Assembly (NCBI GenBank): GCA_026988015.1
Contig: JALSMA010000075.1
Span: forward strand, 22,153 to 86,152
DNA from: Desulfobulbaceae bacterium
Lineage (GTDB): Bacteria > Desulfobacterota > Desulfobulbia > Desulfobulbales > Desulfocapsaceae
Length of the DNA stretch: 64,000 nt
Reading direction: 5' to 3'
A model generated the notes under the pieces. It was given only the letters and a program-made list of their open reading frames with translations, ran no database searches and was not told the DNA's origin. Positions 35,264-43,129 of the stretch are shown piece by piece; within the stretch, counting starts at the first letter, position 1, and each line of letters begins with the position of its first letter. A program made the translations under genes and the position numbers.

Positions 35264-35580
35264 CTCTTTACTGTTTCCTGCACCCACTGCTGATATTTGC
35301 GGTTGCTTGAGGCCACTTGTACAGCAACTATTTCCGGAATGTCATATGAATGGTGCTGCTCGATTACTGACACAAGTTCTTCCCATAATCCCTGATTGCT
35401 CTTCATAACCAGTCGAAACTCCTGTGTCTGTTCAATGGTACCTTTCCACCAGTAGATAGAATCCACAGTAGCATCGATCTGGGCACAGGCGATGAGCTTT
35501 TTCTCAAGAAGCATTTTTGAAAGTTTAATGGCTTCTTCTTTATCTTCAAATGTAGTGTAAACCAGTATGATATCAGACAT
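35260..35580 (-). CDS. cutA: CutA divalent-cation tolerance protein
   Basis: The 106-aa protein matches the trimeric, ferredoxin-fold CutA family: IILVYTTFEDKEEAIKLSKMLLEKKLIACAQI, IYWWKGTIEQTQEFRLVMKS, and the C-terminal HHSYDIPEIVAVQV with its conserved SYDxPEI signature. CutA1 was linked to copper tolerance in E. coli but its biochemical role remains uncertain. It is co-transcribed with the zinc-ribbon gene downstream and diverges from coaX across a 218-base gap. Confidence 0.95.
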   Translation of the reverse strand: MSDIILVYTTFEDKEEAIKLSKMLLEKKLIACAQIDATVDSIYWWKGTIEQTQEFRLVMKSNQGLWEELVSVIEQHHSYDIPEIVAVQVASSNRKYQQWVQETVKR

Positions 35581-35798
35581 TGATTAAAGTAATTTTCTTT
35601 TATAGTATTAGATATGACAATGAAGGCCTCGAAGGCAGGTAGATGTTTTCGCCATATCAGGCTGCAAATATAATGCTTTTCAATATGTTACCTAAAACAA
35701 CAAACGAAGCCATCACAAATTCAGGATACATGAAATTTAGTTTAACAGGTATCTGCCCCCAGTCACAAGCTAAACCACTATTTCACCCAGGATAATGC

Positions 35799-36587
35799 AT
35801 GCTTTTCACCATTGATGTCGGAAATACGCACACAGTAACAGGTCTGTTTGACGGCGACAAACTAGTCGGGCAATGGCGTCTTAAGTCTGACCCGGAAAGG
35901 CCTAATGATGAACTTGCCATCCGCTACCATGCACTGTTTAGTATGGCGGAAATAGATAAAAAAGATATTGACGGAGTTGTTCTGGCAAGTGTCGTTCCAG
36001 CCCTTGAGTCGGCCTGGATTGCATGTATTGAAAGTTATTTCTCCAAGCATCTCACTAAACCACTCCTTGTAGTGTCGGCAACCACCATCGGCCACCATAT
36101 TGAAGTTCTTACAGATTATCCGGAAGAAGTAGGTGCCGACAGGCTGGTCAATGGCATTGCTGCCTGGGAAAGATATCGGCAAAATCTGATAATAATAGAT
36201 TTTGGAACCGCCATCACCTTTGACTGTGTATCTTCCAAATGTGAATATCTAGGGGGAATAATCATTCCAGGTATTGCAGTATCCCTCAATGCCCTCTCAA
36301 ATCGTACAGCAAAGCTTCCAAACATTGATGTGTCCATCCCTCCTCCGGCGATTATTGGACGGAATACCATTGATGCTATGAAGAGTGGGGTTCTCCACGG
36401 ATATGGCGTCCTGGTTGATGGGCTTAGTGAGAAGATTTACTCGGAACTCTGTCCCAATGGAGAGCCCATGAAAGTGGTTGCCACTGGTGGTATGGCACAT
36501 ATTATCGCTCCATACAGTAAGACCATAGAAGATGTGGATGATATGCTCACCCTCCATGGCCTTCATTTACTTTTTCATAAACTATGA
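35799..36587 (+). CDS. coaX: Type III pantothenate kinase
   Basis: CoaX phosphorylates pantothenate, the first step of coenzyme A synthesis. The 262-aa ASKHA-fold protein begins MLFTIDVGNTHTVTGLFDG (phosphate loop), then YPEEVGADRLVNGIAAWE, IIIDFGTAITFDCVS (catalytic Asp region), GGIIIPGIAVSLNAL and VVATGGMAHII. This type is insensitive to CoA feedback, unlike CoaA. A family 2 repeat begins at its stop codon. Confidence 0.95.
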   Translation: MLFTIDVGNTHTVTGLFDGDKLVGQWRLKSDPERPNDELAIRYHALFSMAEIDKKDIDGVVLASVVPALESAWIACIESYFSKHLTKPLLVVSATTIGHHIEVLTDYPEEVGADRLVNGIAAWERYRQNLIIIDFGTAITFDCVSSKCEYLGGIIIPGIAVSLNALSNRTAKLPNIDVSIPPPAIIGRNTIDAMKSGVLHGYGVLVDGLSEKIYSELCPNGEPMKVVATGGMAHIIAPYSKTIEDVDDMLTLHGLHLLFHKL

Positions 36588-36640
36588 TGCGTCGTAAAAG
36601 CTCTGCACCTGCTTCGTTTACGCTCTTCTTCAGGCAGTAC
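36586..36640. repeat. Dispersed intergenic repeat, family 2, partial copy 3
   Basis: GATGCGTCGTAAAAG and CCTGCTTCGTTTACGC match the first half of the copies at 19477 and 29980, and CTTCTTCAGG resembles the CCCTTCAGG of copy 1. The copy begins within the coaX stop codon. The element may help end coaX transcription, but no clean hairpin is visible. Confidence 0.45.
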
Positions 36641-36726
36641 CATTGGGGCGCATCTGAAGCTTCTCGGAGTCTGCACTTACCAGTTTAGCCATCGGTTAAC
36701 TTTAGCTTTTCACGAGATTGTTAATA

Positions 36727-37659
36727 ATGAAAAAGACAGGAAACAGTATTTATCCCAAATCATTACAGCCGGGCGATTGCATAGGACTAGTAGCTCCGGC
36801 GGGGCAGCTTCGAGACCAGAAGTCACTTGAAAGTGGCGTAGCCATTCTTACGGAGATGGGTTTTGAGGTGAGGTTTCCGCGTTCTCTCTGGCCTGGCAGT
36901 GGATATCTTGCCGATACCGACAGTAATCGTGCCCTTGAGTTTCATAAGATGTGGATAAACCCTGAGATCTCTGCCCTTCTTGCTCTGCGTGGAGGATTTG
37001 GCTCTCTGCGCCTTCTCCCTTTTCTGGATCCTGTTGAAATCAAGAAGGAGAACAAACTCTTCATCGGATTTTCCGATATTACGATTCTACACAGTGCCCT
37101 GCTGCAGACCAACAATCTCATCACCCTTCACGGGCCGGTCCTTACCTCTCTGGCAAGTCTCTGCCGCGACAGCCTGCAGAATTTTTATGCCTGTGTGACT
37201 GGAAACTGGAACAAAACCATTACCTATCCTCAGACCGAGGTTCTCCGCGATGGTGATACCGTAAATGGCAGGTTGATTGGTGGAAACCTGAGCAGTCTGG
37301 TTAGCTTGCTTGGCACTGGAGCAGACCAGGACTGGCGTGGAAAAATAGTCTTTCTTGAAGATGTCGGGGAACCACTTTACAGACTTGACAGAATGCTCAC
37401 TCAGCTGTGGCACTGCGGCAAGCTTAATCAGCCTGCTGGGATTATTTTAGGTGACTTTTCTTTGCATGCTGACCAGGACAGTCTAGAAAAAATTCGCTTC
37501 CATGAAGAGATATGGAATCGAATTCTTGAACTCACGGAAGTCTCTGCATTACCGGTGTGGGGGAATTTCCCAATAGGTCATGGTGCAGAAAATATCTGTC
37601 TACCTCATGGATCTCATGCGTCCATGGACAGTGGCCGGATAACCCTCTTGTTTACCTGA
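36727..37659 (+). CDS. Muramoyltetrapeptide LD-carboxypeptidase (peptidase S66)
   Basis: LD-carboxypeptidases remove the terminal D-Ala from the murein tetrapeptide during cell-wall recycling in the cytoplasm. The 310-aa protein shows GDCIGLVAPAG near the N terminus, ALRGGFGSLRLLP, the nucleophile motif FIGFSDITILHSAL with Ser, VFLEDVGEPLYRLDRMLTQL with the Glu, and the catalytic His in FPIGHGAENICLPHG. I chose the ATG at 36727 over a TTG three codons earlier. It faces the converging gmhB gene. Confidence 0.9.
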   Translation: MKKTGNSIYPKSLQPGDCIGLVAPAGQLRDQKSLESGVAILTEMGFEVRFPRSLWPGSGYLADTDSNRALEFHKMWINPEISALLALRGGFGSLRLLPFLDPVEIKKENKLFIGFSDITILHSALLQTNNLITLHGPVLTSLASLCRDSLQNFYACVTGNWNKTITYPQTEVLRDGDTVNGRLIGGNLSSLVSLLGTGADQDWRGKIVFLEDVGEPLYRLDRMLTQLWHCGKLNQPAGIILGDFSLHADQDSLEKIRFHEEIWNRILELTEVSALPVWGNFPIGHGAENICLPHGSHASMDSGRITLLFT

Positions 37660-37678
37660 CTGTTCCATTGCCGAAAAA

Positions 37679-38278
37679 CTACGATTGTTCCAAAATCCAA
37701 TTCACAGCCCCTGGGAGATCATCAGCACGGTAATCCGGTTGGACAGTTTGCTGCGGTCCGATGAACTGTTCATCTCCTCTACCATACCCGGTTCTTACCA
37801 GAATGGATGTTGCACCACAATTGGCCGCGGTTTTAATGTCTGACCATCTGTCCCCAACAACAAAAGACCTGGAAGGGTCTAGGCCAAGCTCAGCTGCGGC
37901 CTGAAGAACCAGCCCGGGTTTAGGCTTTCTGCAATCACAGGCAATCCGGAACTGTCCCTCTTTGGCTTCAGGGTGATGCGGACAGATGTAAATAGCATCA
38001 ACATGGGCACCCTCGAGCGCAAGAAGACGGTTCATCTTCTCATGTACCTCGGTGAGTAATGCTTCGGGGAAATAGCCTCTGGCAAGACCTGACTGGTTTG
38101 TTATTACTATAACAGGCAATTCTGCGTCATTTAACCGCCTGATGGCCTCAGCTGCACCAGGCAGAAGAATAAACCGACAACGATGGTTAATATATCCCAT
38201 TTGCTCATTGATGGTACCATCACGATCAAGAAAAACAGCAGGTTTGCCTTTGGCTGGTGTGGGAGAGTGGGTACTCAT
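37679..38278 (-). CDS. gmhB: D-glycero-D-manno-heptose-1,7-bisphosphate 7-phosphatase
   Basis: GmhB removes the 7-phosphate of heptose bisphosphate in ADP-heptose synthesis. The 199-aa HAD enzyme has VFLDRDGTINEQMGYINH (nucleophile and acid Asp), VIVITNQSGLARGYF, the zinc-loop CPHHPEAKEG...CDCRKPKPG with one His and three Cys, and FVVGDRWSDIKTAANCG. The open frame extends further upstream into waaF, but the ATG at 38278 puts the DxD motif at the usual distance and lies 7 bases after the waaF stop. WaaF uses its end product, so the pair is functionally coupled. Confidence 0.92.
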   Translation of the reverse strand: MSTHSPTPAKGKPAVFLDRDGTINEQMGYINHRCRFILLPGAAEAIRRLNDAELPVIVITNQSGLARGYFPEALLTEVHEKMNRLLALEGAHVDAIYICPHHPEAKEGQFRIACDCRKPKPGLVLQAAAELGLDPSRSFVVGDRWSDIKTAANCGATSILVRTGYGRGDEQFIGPQQTVQPDYRADDLPGAVNWILEQS

Positions 38279-38285
38279 GGCAAGC

Positions 38286-39461
38286 CTATGAATTTCCGAG
38301 AAGGTTACGAGAGAGCATTCCGGCAAGCTCTTCGAACACATCATTCGCACTAATGGATTCAAGGCATCTAAGGTGGCCTTGAGGACAATGCGTCTGCATG
38401 CAGGGGCTGCACGCCATCTCACGCCGCAAAATAATGGAGTTTTGGGAGTATGGTCCTGTGGCGACATGATCAGTGGAGCCAAAGATTGCAATACTTGGAG
38501 TCCCAAGTCCCGCTGCTACATGCATCAATCCGGAGTCATTAGTCACAAATACGTCACAGCAGTTTATCAGTGCCATGGCCTGCTTCAGACTTGTTTTTCC
38601 GGTCATATCAAGAACGTGATACGGAGTACGCATACAATTAGTACGGATTTTCTGGGCAGCAGCAGTGTCCGTATCGGTCCCGAACACTAATATTACACAA
38701 CCACTTTCACCATAATTCTCAGCAACGAGAGAAGCCAGTTCGCCAAACTTATCAACAGGCCACTGTTTGGCAGGACCAAAAGCGGCGCCAGGGTTGAATC
38801 CTATGACTGGAATGGCAACTCCTTCTTGTCCAAGTGCCTTTAACGCTGGCAGGCCAGGAATCATTGCCCCCTGCTGTTGTTCGAGCAGGGAAACAGGACT
38901 TTGGTAACGAAGGCAGTCAACAAGACCGTGGGCCCACTGGTCAAGTTCCATCGGAATGTGTAGTTGTAAGGTGTCGGTACCTGTTGTAAGACCCAGCTTA
39001 GCCAGCAGGTTTTGATAGTAGTGAACCTGATGTTTAGTTTTTATTTCATCACTTATGCTAACACCATGGCTGAGGAGTATCCCCCTTCCATCACGCTTAT
39101 AACCGGCTCTGACTGGAATACCTGCAAGCCTGGTTATCAACGCAGCCTCAAAGGCATTTTGAAGGAGAATAGCCGCATCAAACTCGAATTCTTTCAGATC
39201 TTCTGCAAGCTTAAAAACGCCTTTGACCTTCCCCTGATAAAGGTGCTTTTTGTCATAGATGAAAAGCTTATCAACGTCAGGACTTAGCCTGAAAATATCT
39301 GCAACCCAGGGAACGGCGAGCATGGTGATTTCAGCATCCGGGAAATTTTCACGGATGCTGTGTACAGCTGGTGTGGTCATAACCGCATCGCCAATCCAGT
39401 TCGTAGAGCGGATCAGAATTTTTTTTGGATTCAATTCTAATAATGATGGCTTTGGCGACAT
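38286..39461 (-). CDS. waaF: ADP-heptose:LPS heptosyltransferase II
   Basis: WaaF adds the second heptose to the inner core of lipopolysaccharide on the cytoplasmic face of the inner membrane. The 391-aa GT9-family protein begins with KKILIRSTNWIGDAVMTTPAV, contains the IGFNPGAAFGPAKQWP acceptor-side loop, and has the donor-binding block VFVTNDSGLMHVAAGLGTP with IAIFGSTD. GGGAGAGG lies nine bases before the ATG. It starts 26 bases after the YcaO-TPR stop and directly precedes gmhB. Presence of the pair shows the organism makes heptose-containing LPS. Confidence 0.93.
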   Translation of the reverse strand: MSPKPSLLELNPKKILIRSTNWIGDAVMTTPAVHSIRENFPDAEITMLAVPWVADIFRLSPDVDKLFIYDKKHLYQGKVKGVFKLAEDLKEFEFDAAILLQNAFEAALITRLAGIPVRAGYKRDGRGILLSHGVSISDEIKTKHQVHYYQNLLAKLGLTTGTDTLQLHIPMELDQWAHGLVDCLRYQSPVSLLEQQQGAMIPGLPALKALGQEGVAIPVIGFNPGAAFGPAKQWPVDKFGELASLVAENYGESGCVILVFGTDTDTAAAQKIRTNCMRTPYHVLDMTGKTSLKQAMALINCCDVFVTNDSGLMHVAAGLGTPSIAIFGSTDHVATGPYSQNSIILRREMACSPCMQTHCPQGHLRCLESISANDVFEELAGMLSRNLLGNS

Positions 39462-39487
39462 GGTTATGGACCTCTCCCAAAAAAGAG

Positions 39488-41233
39488 TTAATCTGTGACT
39501 AACTCGGCAAACTGCTGTTGTGCAAAATCAATATCAGGGTCAATTGACAATGCCAGGGTCAGGTAATGAACAGCTTTGTCAGTGTTCCCAAGCTTTCTGT
39601 GATTAACCCCAAGGTTGGCATAATCCAGAGCTGAGACAGGGTTGAGCTCAACAGCTCTTTCAAAACAGGTGACTGCTTTACTATACTGATCCAGTTTATA
39701 ATAACACACTCCCATGGTATTATAAATATCCCAACGTTCCTCATCTTCCGAAAGTCCGGTTTGAAGAATCTCAAGAGCATCCTGGTACTGACCAAGATCT
39801 TTATAACAGTGTCCCATATAGGAATATATATAAGGAAGATCTTCAGCTTCCGGTGTTAATGTAAGGGATTTCTCAAAATGGACAAGTGCTTTTTCCGGCT
39901 GGCCATTTTCCTGGAGATTCCTCCCTCTGTAGAAATCCAGGTAATATGCACCTGAAATGATGCCTTCCAGGCGTGCAAGTTTTTTATCAAGCTCAACAGA
40001 ATCAGGGACTCTCTCTACAAGAAGTTTTGACGCAAACAGTCCGACATCCTGGATCATGGAACGTTCACGAAAATGGGCTCCGGGGATAATTGTGTAAATT
40101 GCGGGAATTTTCAACTCAGGATGCATAACATCTATCATGAAGGTGTCCATGCCCCTTGCTGCCATAGCCGCAACGCAGTTATCCACCTCAACCTTGATAT
40201 TAGGATCTCCAAGGTTAGGGAAATCCTCAATCCTGGTACTCAGGCCACTCTCGGTTATATGTCTCACCTCATCCATGGCCAGGGGTTTGGGGAGTCCTGA
40301 GGCCACATAGTTTGATTTTGTGTTGAAATCGCCAGCTAACTGGGCCACTTCAGTAACTGCCCGAATAAGAGCTTTCTCTGGATCAGGTGTGGTTCCGGCA
40401 GTATAGACAATCTCACTTGTTTCAGGAAAAGTTGAGTGATCCACAGCAAGGGCTGCAATAGTACAGATACCGGTATCAAGGGAAAAATCATTTAAGTAGA
40501 GGTCAATGTTATGCTTCTTGAATATTGCAAGAAGATTTTTGGCAACCGGATCAGTCACACTGTCATGGTCAATGAGGGGTGTTTTTAAATTTGAATGCGA
40601 TACCACAGCACAGACATGACGCTCTACAATCTCGCATATTCCCTGTAAAGCCGCCTCTTCATAGGAATTCCCAGCAGAAGGCCCATTGAATTCATTTATG
40701 GCGAAAAACCAGGAAAATGGCATTAGAACATCTTCGCCACTTCTAAGATTCGTGGCCCAGGTCCATTGCATAGGAATTCCCTGTAACACCTTGTCTAGAA
40801 ACTGGATATCATGAATCTCATCATGTACAGACTGCAACAGGTATTTCAGGTCAAGCACCGGGTACCCCTGCTCCCGAATTTCCTGATAGTCACCTTCAAT
40901 GAAATTATCACTATTGTTTTTAAATGTAAAAAAGGAGAATCGTTCAGCCAGTTCCATACAAGCAGAAGCCTTTGCCTGTATAGGAGAAGCTCCCTTGCCC
41001 ATCTGTTTCTTTGTCCCTGTCATTGCTCTGGCATCTTCGCCGCAAACAGAAAAGTAGACAGGAATGCCGAGACGCCCGTTATCTATTCTTTTAACAACTT
41101 TCAAAATGTCCAGGTTCAAATGCTCCAGTTTGTCGTTAAACCTGGCAATTGTCTCTTCGGGGGTAATAGCCTTATCCTGATCCTTTGTGTAAGTCTTCAT
41201 GCAGTCCTGAAGACAGATACTTCTTTTTTTCAT
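39488..41233 (-). CDS. YcaO-family protein with C-terminal TPR repeats
   Basis: The 581-aa protein carries a YcaO domain (about residues 30-425). It has GIPVYFSVCGEDA, GKGASPIQAKASACMELAERFSFF, the EAALQGICEIVERHVCA block with ATP-binding Glu residues, and a long segment ending ELKIPAIYTIIPGAHF. Tetratricopeptide repeats fill about 445-581. YcaO enzymes use ATP to activate peptide amides; those near azoline RiPPs make heterocycles, while stand-alone ones such as E. coli YcaO are tied to RimO-dependent methylthiolation of S12. No RiPP precursor is visible, so the E. coli-like type is more likely. The ATG at 41233 follows AAGGATG by eight bases and lies behind a strong hairpin. Confidence 0.85.
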   Translation of the reverse strand: MKKRSICLQDCMKTYTKDQDKAITPEETIARFNDKLEHLNLDILKVVKRIDNGRLGIPVYFSVCGEDARAMTGTKKQMGKGASPIQAKASACMELAERFSFFTFKNNSDNFIEGDYQEIREQGYPVLDLKYLLQSVHDEIHDIQFLDKVLQGIPMQWTWATNLRSGEDVLMPFSWFFAINEFNGPSAGNSYEEAALQGICEIVERHVCAVVSHSNLKTPLIDHDSVTDPVAKNLLAIFKKHNIDLYLNDFSLDTGICTIAALAVDHSTFPETSEIVYTAGTTPDPEKALIRAVTEVAQLAGDFNTKSNYVASGLPKPLAMDEVRHITESGLSTRIEDFPNLGDPNIKVEVDNCVAAMAARGMDTFMIDVMHPELKIPAIYTIIPGAHFRERSMIQDVGLFASKLLVERVPDSVELDKKLARLEGIISGAYYLDFYRGRNLQENGQPEKALVHFEKSLTLTPEAEDLPYIYSYMGHCYKDLGQYQDALEILQTGLSEDEERWDIYNTMGVCYYKLDQYSKAVTCFERAVELNPVSALDYANLGVNHRKLGNTDKAVHYLTLALSIDPDIDFAQQQFAELVTD

Positions 41234-41266
41234 AACTGAAACATCCTTAGTGAGATTTTTTAAAGA

Positions 41267-41316
41267 CCATGGGACCACAATGTGGCACGCACAGATGCCA
41301 CATTGTGGTCCCATGG
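41267..41316. repeat. Perfect 21-bp inverted repeat in the YcaO-TPR leader
   Basis: The arms 41267-41287 and 41296-41316 are perfect reverse complements (CCATGGGACCACAATGTGGCA and its mate) around an eight-base loop CGCACAGA. It lies 34 bases upstream of the YcaO start and 77 bases after the HDOD gene stop. On the minus strand the hairpin is not followed by a T-run, so it is not a standard terminator. It may be an operator, an RNA processing or stability hairpin, or part of a small element. Confidence 0.85.
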
Positions 41317-41392
41317 AAAATCGAATAAGCTTTGCACTATACAGAGATTGATCTGTTTTTGCAAAGAGTGGAAAAAAAGAAGTGGAAAAGAA

Positions 41393-42595
41393 TTATTGAT
41401 AGTTGTCGGCCCATCCGACGGAGTCCATATAAAATACAGGATACCTTGCAGGATCCAGTCCAATGCCAGCCAAAACATTTTCAAAATCCGACCAGTTCCC
41501 AGTTTCGTAGAGTTCAATGGACTCCAGAAAGGGAAACATACTGCCGCGACGCTCGCCAAGTGCATTTTTGACAGATTCCGTTAATGGTAACTGGTTCAGC
41601 AGATAATCCATTTCATTATCAAGCATGGCATCAATCAGAGAAAAGAGGCCGAGCATAAAATAGTCGCTACTGTTACTTTTATGAAGATTTTCCGCCATAA
41701 GTTCAAGCATCCTGGCACGAATAATAGAGGTTCGAATCAGTTCTGTAGGTTTATTTTCTGATAATTTACTGGCCGCTATCAGAGAAACGAACTGTCTAAT
41801 CCCCCTTTCACCTAAAAAAGCGATGGCCTGACGTATGGAGGAGATAGGTTGCACCCTGTAAAAGAGTGCTGAATTCAAGTATTTGAGAAGTTTGAAGGGT
41901 ACTGACACATCCTGATTAATCAACTTCTCAAGCCTGGAGACATCAAACTCTGCTCTACTTACTTCTGTGATCAGTTGCAGCAGGGTAAGTTGTGGTGAGG
42001 GTATGTCTTTGTTTTTTAGGATTTCCGGTTTTGCAAAAAAGTAGCCCTGAAAATACGAAAACCCCATATCTCTGGCCTGTTGAAATTCACTGTAGGTTTC
42101 AATTTTTTCAGCAAGCAACCGGCATGGATAAGGTTTTACTGTCTTTACAATTCCTTTAATTTCCTCCATACCAGTAAGACGGAAATCAATTTTAATTATT
42201 TTTGCAATCGCCACTAGTGGACGCCACTGTTCGGTGAAAACAAAGTCATCAAGAGCAAGCTCATATCCCGCGGCAACCAATTTTTTACAAGATTCCAGAA
42301 CTTCTGTGCTGGGGGTAACATCCTCCAAGACCTCAACCATAATTTTTCCTGAAGGAAACATGGCAGGGGTACCACGCAGCAAGAGATCTTCAGTAAAGTT
42401 AATAAAGACTTTATTCCCCCCGGAAATCTGTTCTATGCCAATTGTAAAAAAAGAAGATGACAGCAGGCTGGAAGTGGCTGTCTCGCCATCAAGATCTGGA
42501 AAGGCATTGGACATTCCAGTTCGAAACAGCAACTCGTACGCATAAATGCGTTTATTCCTGTCAAAAATAGGTTGTCTCGCAACAAATACATCCAT
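41393..42595 (-). CDS. Signalling protein with degenerate EAL and HDOD domains (YuxH type)
   Basis: The 400-aa protein begins MDVFVARQPIFDRNKRIYAYELLFR, the typical YuxH opening where the EAL motif is replaced by ELLFR. The catalytic acidic residues of active c-di-GMP phosphodiesterases are not evident (KIIKIDFRLTG). An HDOD domain follows from about residue 205 (LKYLNSALFYRVQPISSIRQAIAFLGERGIRQF). Such proteins are usually regulatory and non-catalytic. I chose the ATG at 42595 because it matches the family start; frames upstream run toward tsaE. No partner kinase is adjacent except the receiver-kinase two genes upstream. Confidence 0.85.
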   Translation of the reverse strand: MDVFVARQPIFDRNKRIYAYELLFRTGMSNAFPDLDGETATSSLLSSSFFTIGIEQISGGNKVFINFTEDLLLRGTPAMFPSGKIMVEVLEDVTPSTEVLESCKKLVAAGYELALDDFVFTEQWRPLVAIAKIIKIDFRLTGMEEIKGIVKTVKPYPCRLLAEKIETYSEFQQARDMGFSYFQGYFFAKPEILKNKDIPSPQLTLLQLITEVSRAEFDVSRLEKLINQDVSVPFKLLKYLNSALFYRVQPISSIRQAIAFLGERGIRQFVSLIAASKLSENKPTELIRTSIIRARMLELMAENLHKSNSSDYFMLGLFSLIDAMLDNEMDYLLNQLPLTESVKNALGERRGSMFPFLESIELYETGNWSDFENVLAGIGLDPARYPVFYMDSVGWADNYQ

Positions 42596-42664
42596 ATTAA
42601 CAATATCACTCGCAAGTGGTATAGAATGGGGGGGGATACAGGATAAGGACTCGTCCAAGATCCT

Positions 42665-43129
42665 TCATAGATCCAATCGCAGTCGCTCTTCCCAGGAGCC
42701 CTTCCCGAAATCAACAATAACCTTTCGGGTATCCTCACCTTCAATGGTTATTTTCAGTTTCAGGCGTGTAACCGGGATAAGAGAACCTGCTCTTTCAGAC
42801 CATTCTATCACTGTTAGTCCGGAAAGATAAAAGAATTCTTCAAAACCCAGGTCTTCCACCTCGGTTTCGTCGGACAATCTGTAGAAATCCATGTGATACA
42901 AAGGGATTTCCCCGGGATACTTCTGAAGAATTGAGAATGTTGGACTGGTGACATAGCAGGATTCAGGCACACCAAGTCCTTTGGCAATTTCCTGGGTCAG
43001 GGCAGTTTTTCCGGCACCAAGGTCGCCACTTAGGCAGATAATGTCACCGGGAAGGGCATGTTTTGCCAGTAACCTTCCGAATATCTTAGTATCTTTGAGA
43101 GTATTGAGGTAAATAGTACATTTTCCCAT
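42665..43129 (-). CDS. tsaE: tRNA threonylcarbamoyladenosine biosynthesis ATPase TsaE
   Basis: TsaE is the ATPase that works with TsaB and TsaD in t6A37 formation. The 154-aa protein has the P-loop ICLSGDLGAGKTALTQEIAKGLG, the TSPTFSILQKY segment, LYHMDFYRL and VIEWSERAG. Its ATG shares a base with the stop of the upstream kinase gene (TAATG), so the two are translationally coupled, an unusual neighbour for a tRNA modification gene. Confidence 0.95.
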   Translation of the reverse strand: MGKCTIYLNTLKDTKIFGRLLAKHALPGDIICLSGDLGAGKTALTQEIAKGLGVPESCYVTSPTFSILQKYPGEIPLYHMDFYRLSDETEVEDLGFEEFFYLSGLTVIEWSERAGSLIPVTRLKLKITIEGEDTRKVIVDFGKGSWEERLRLDL

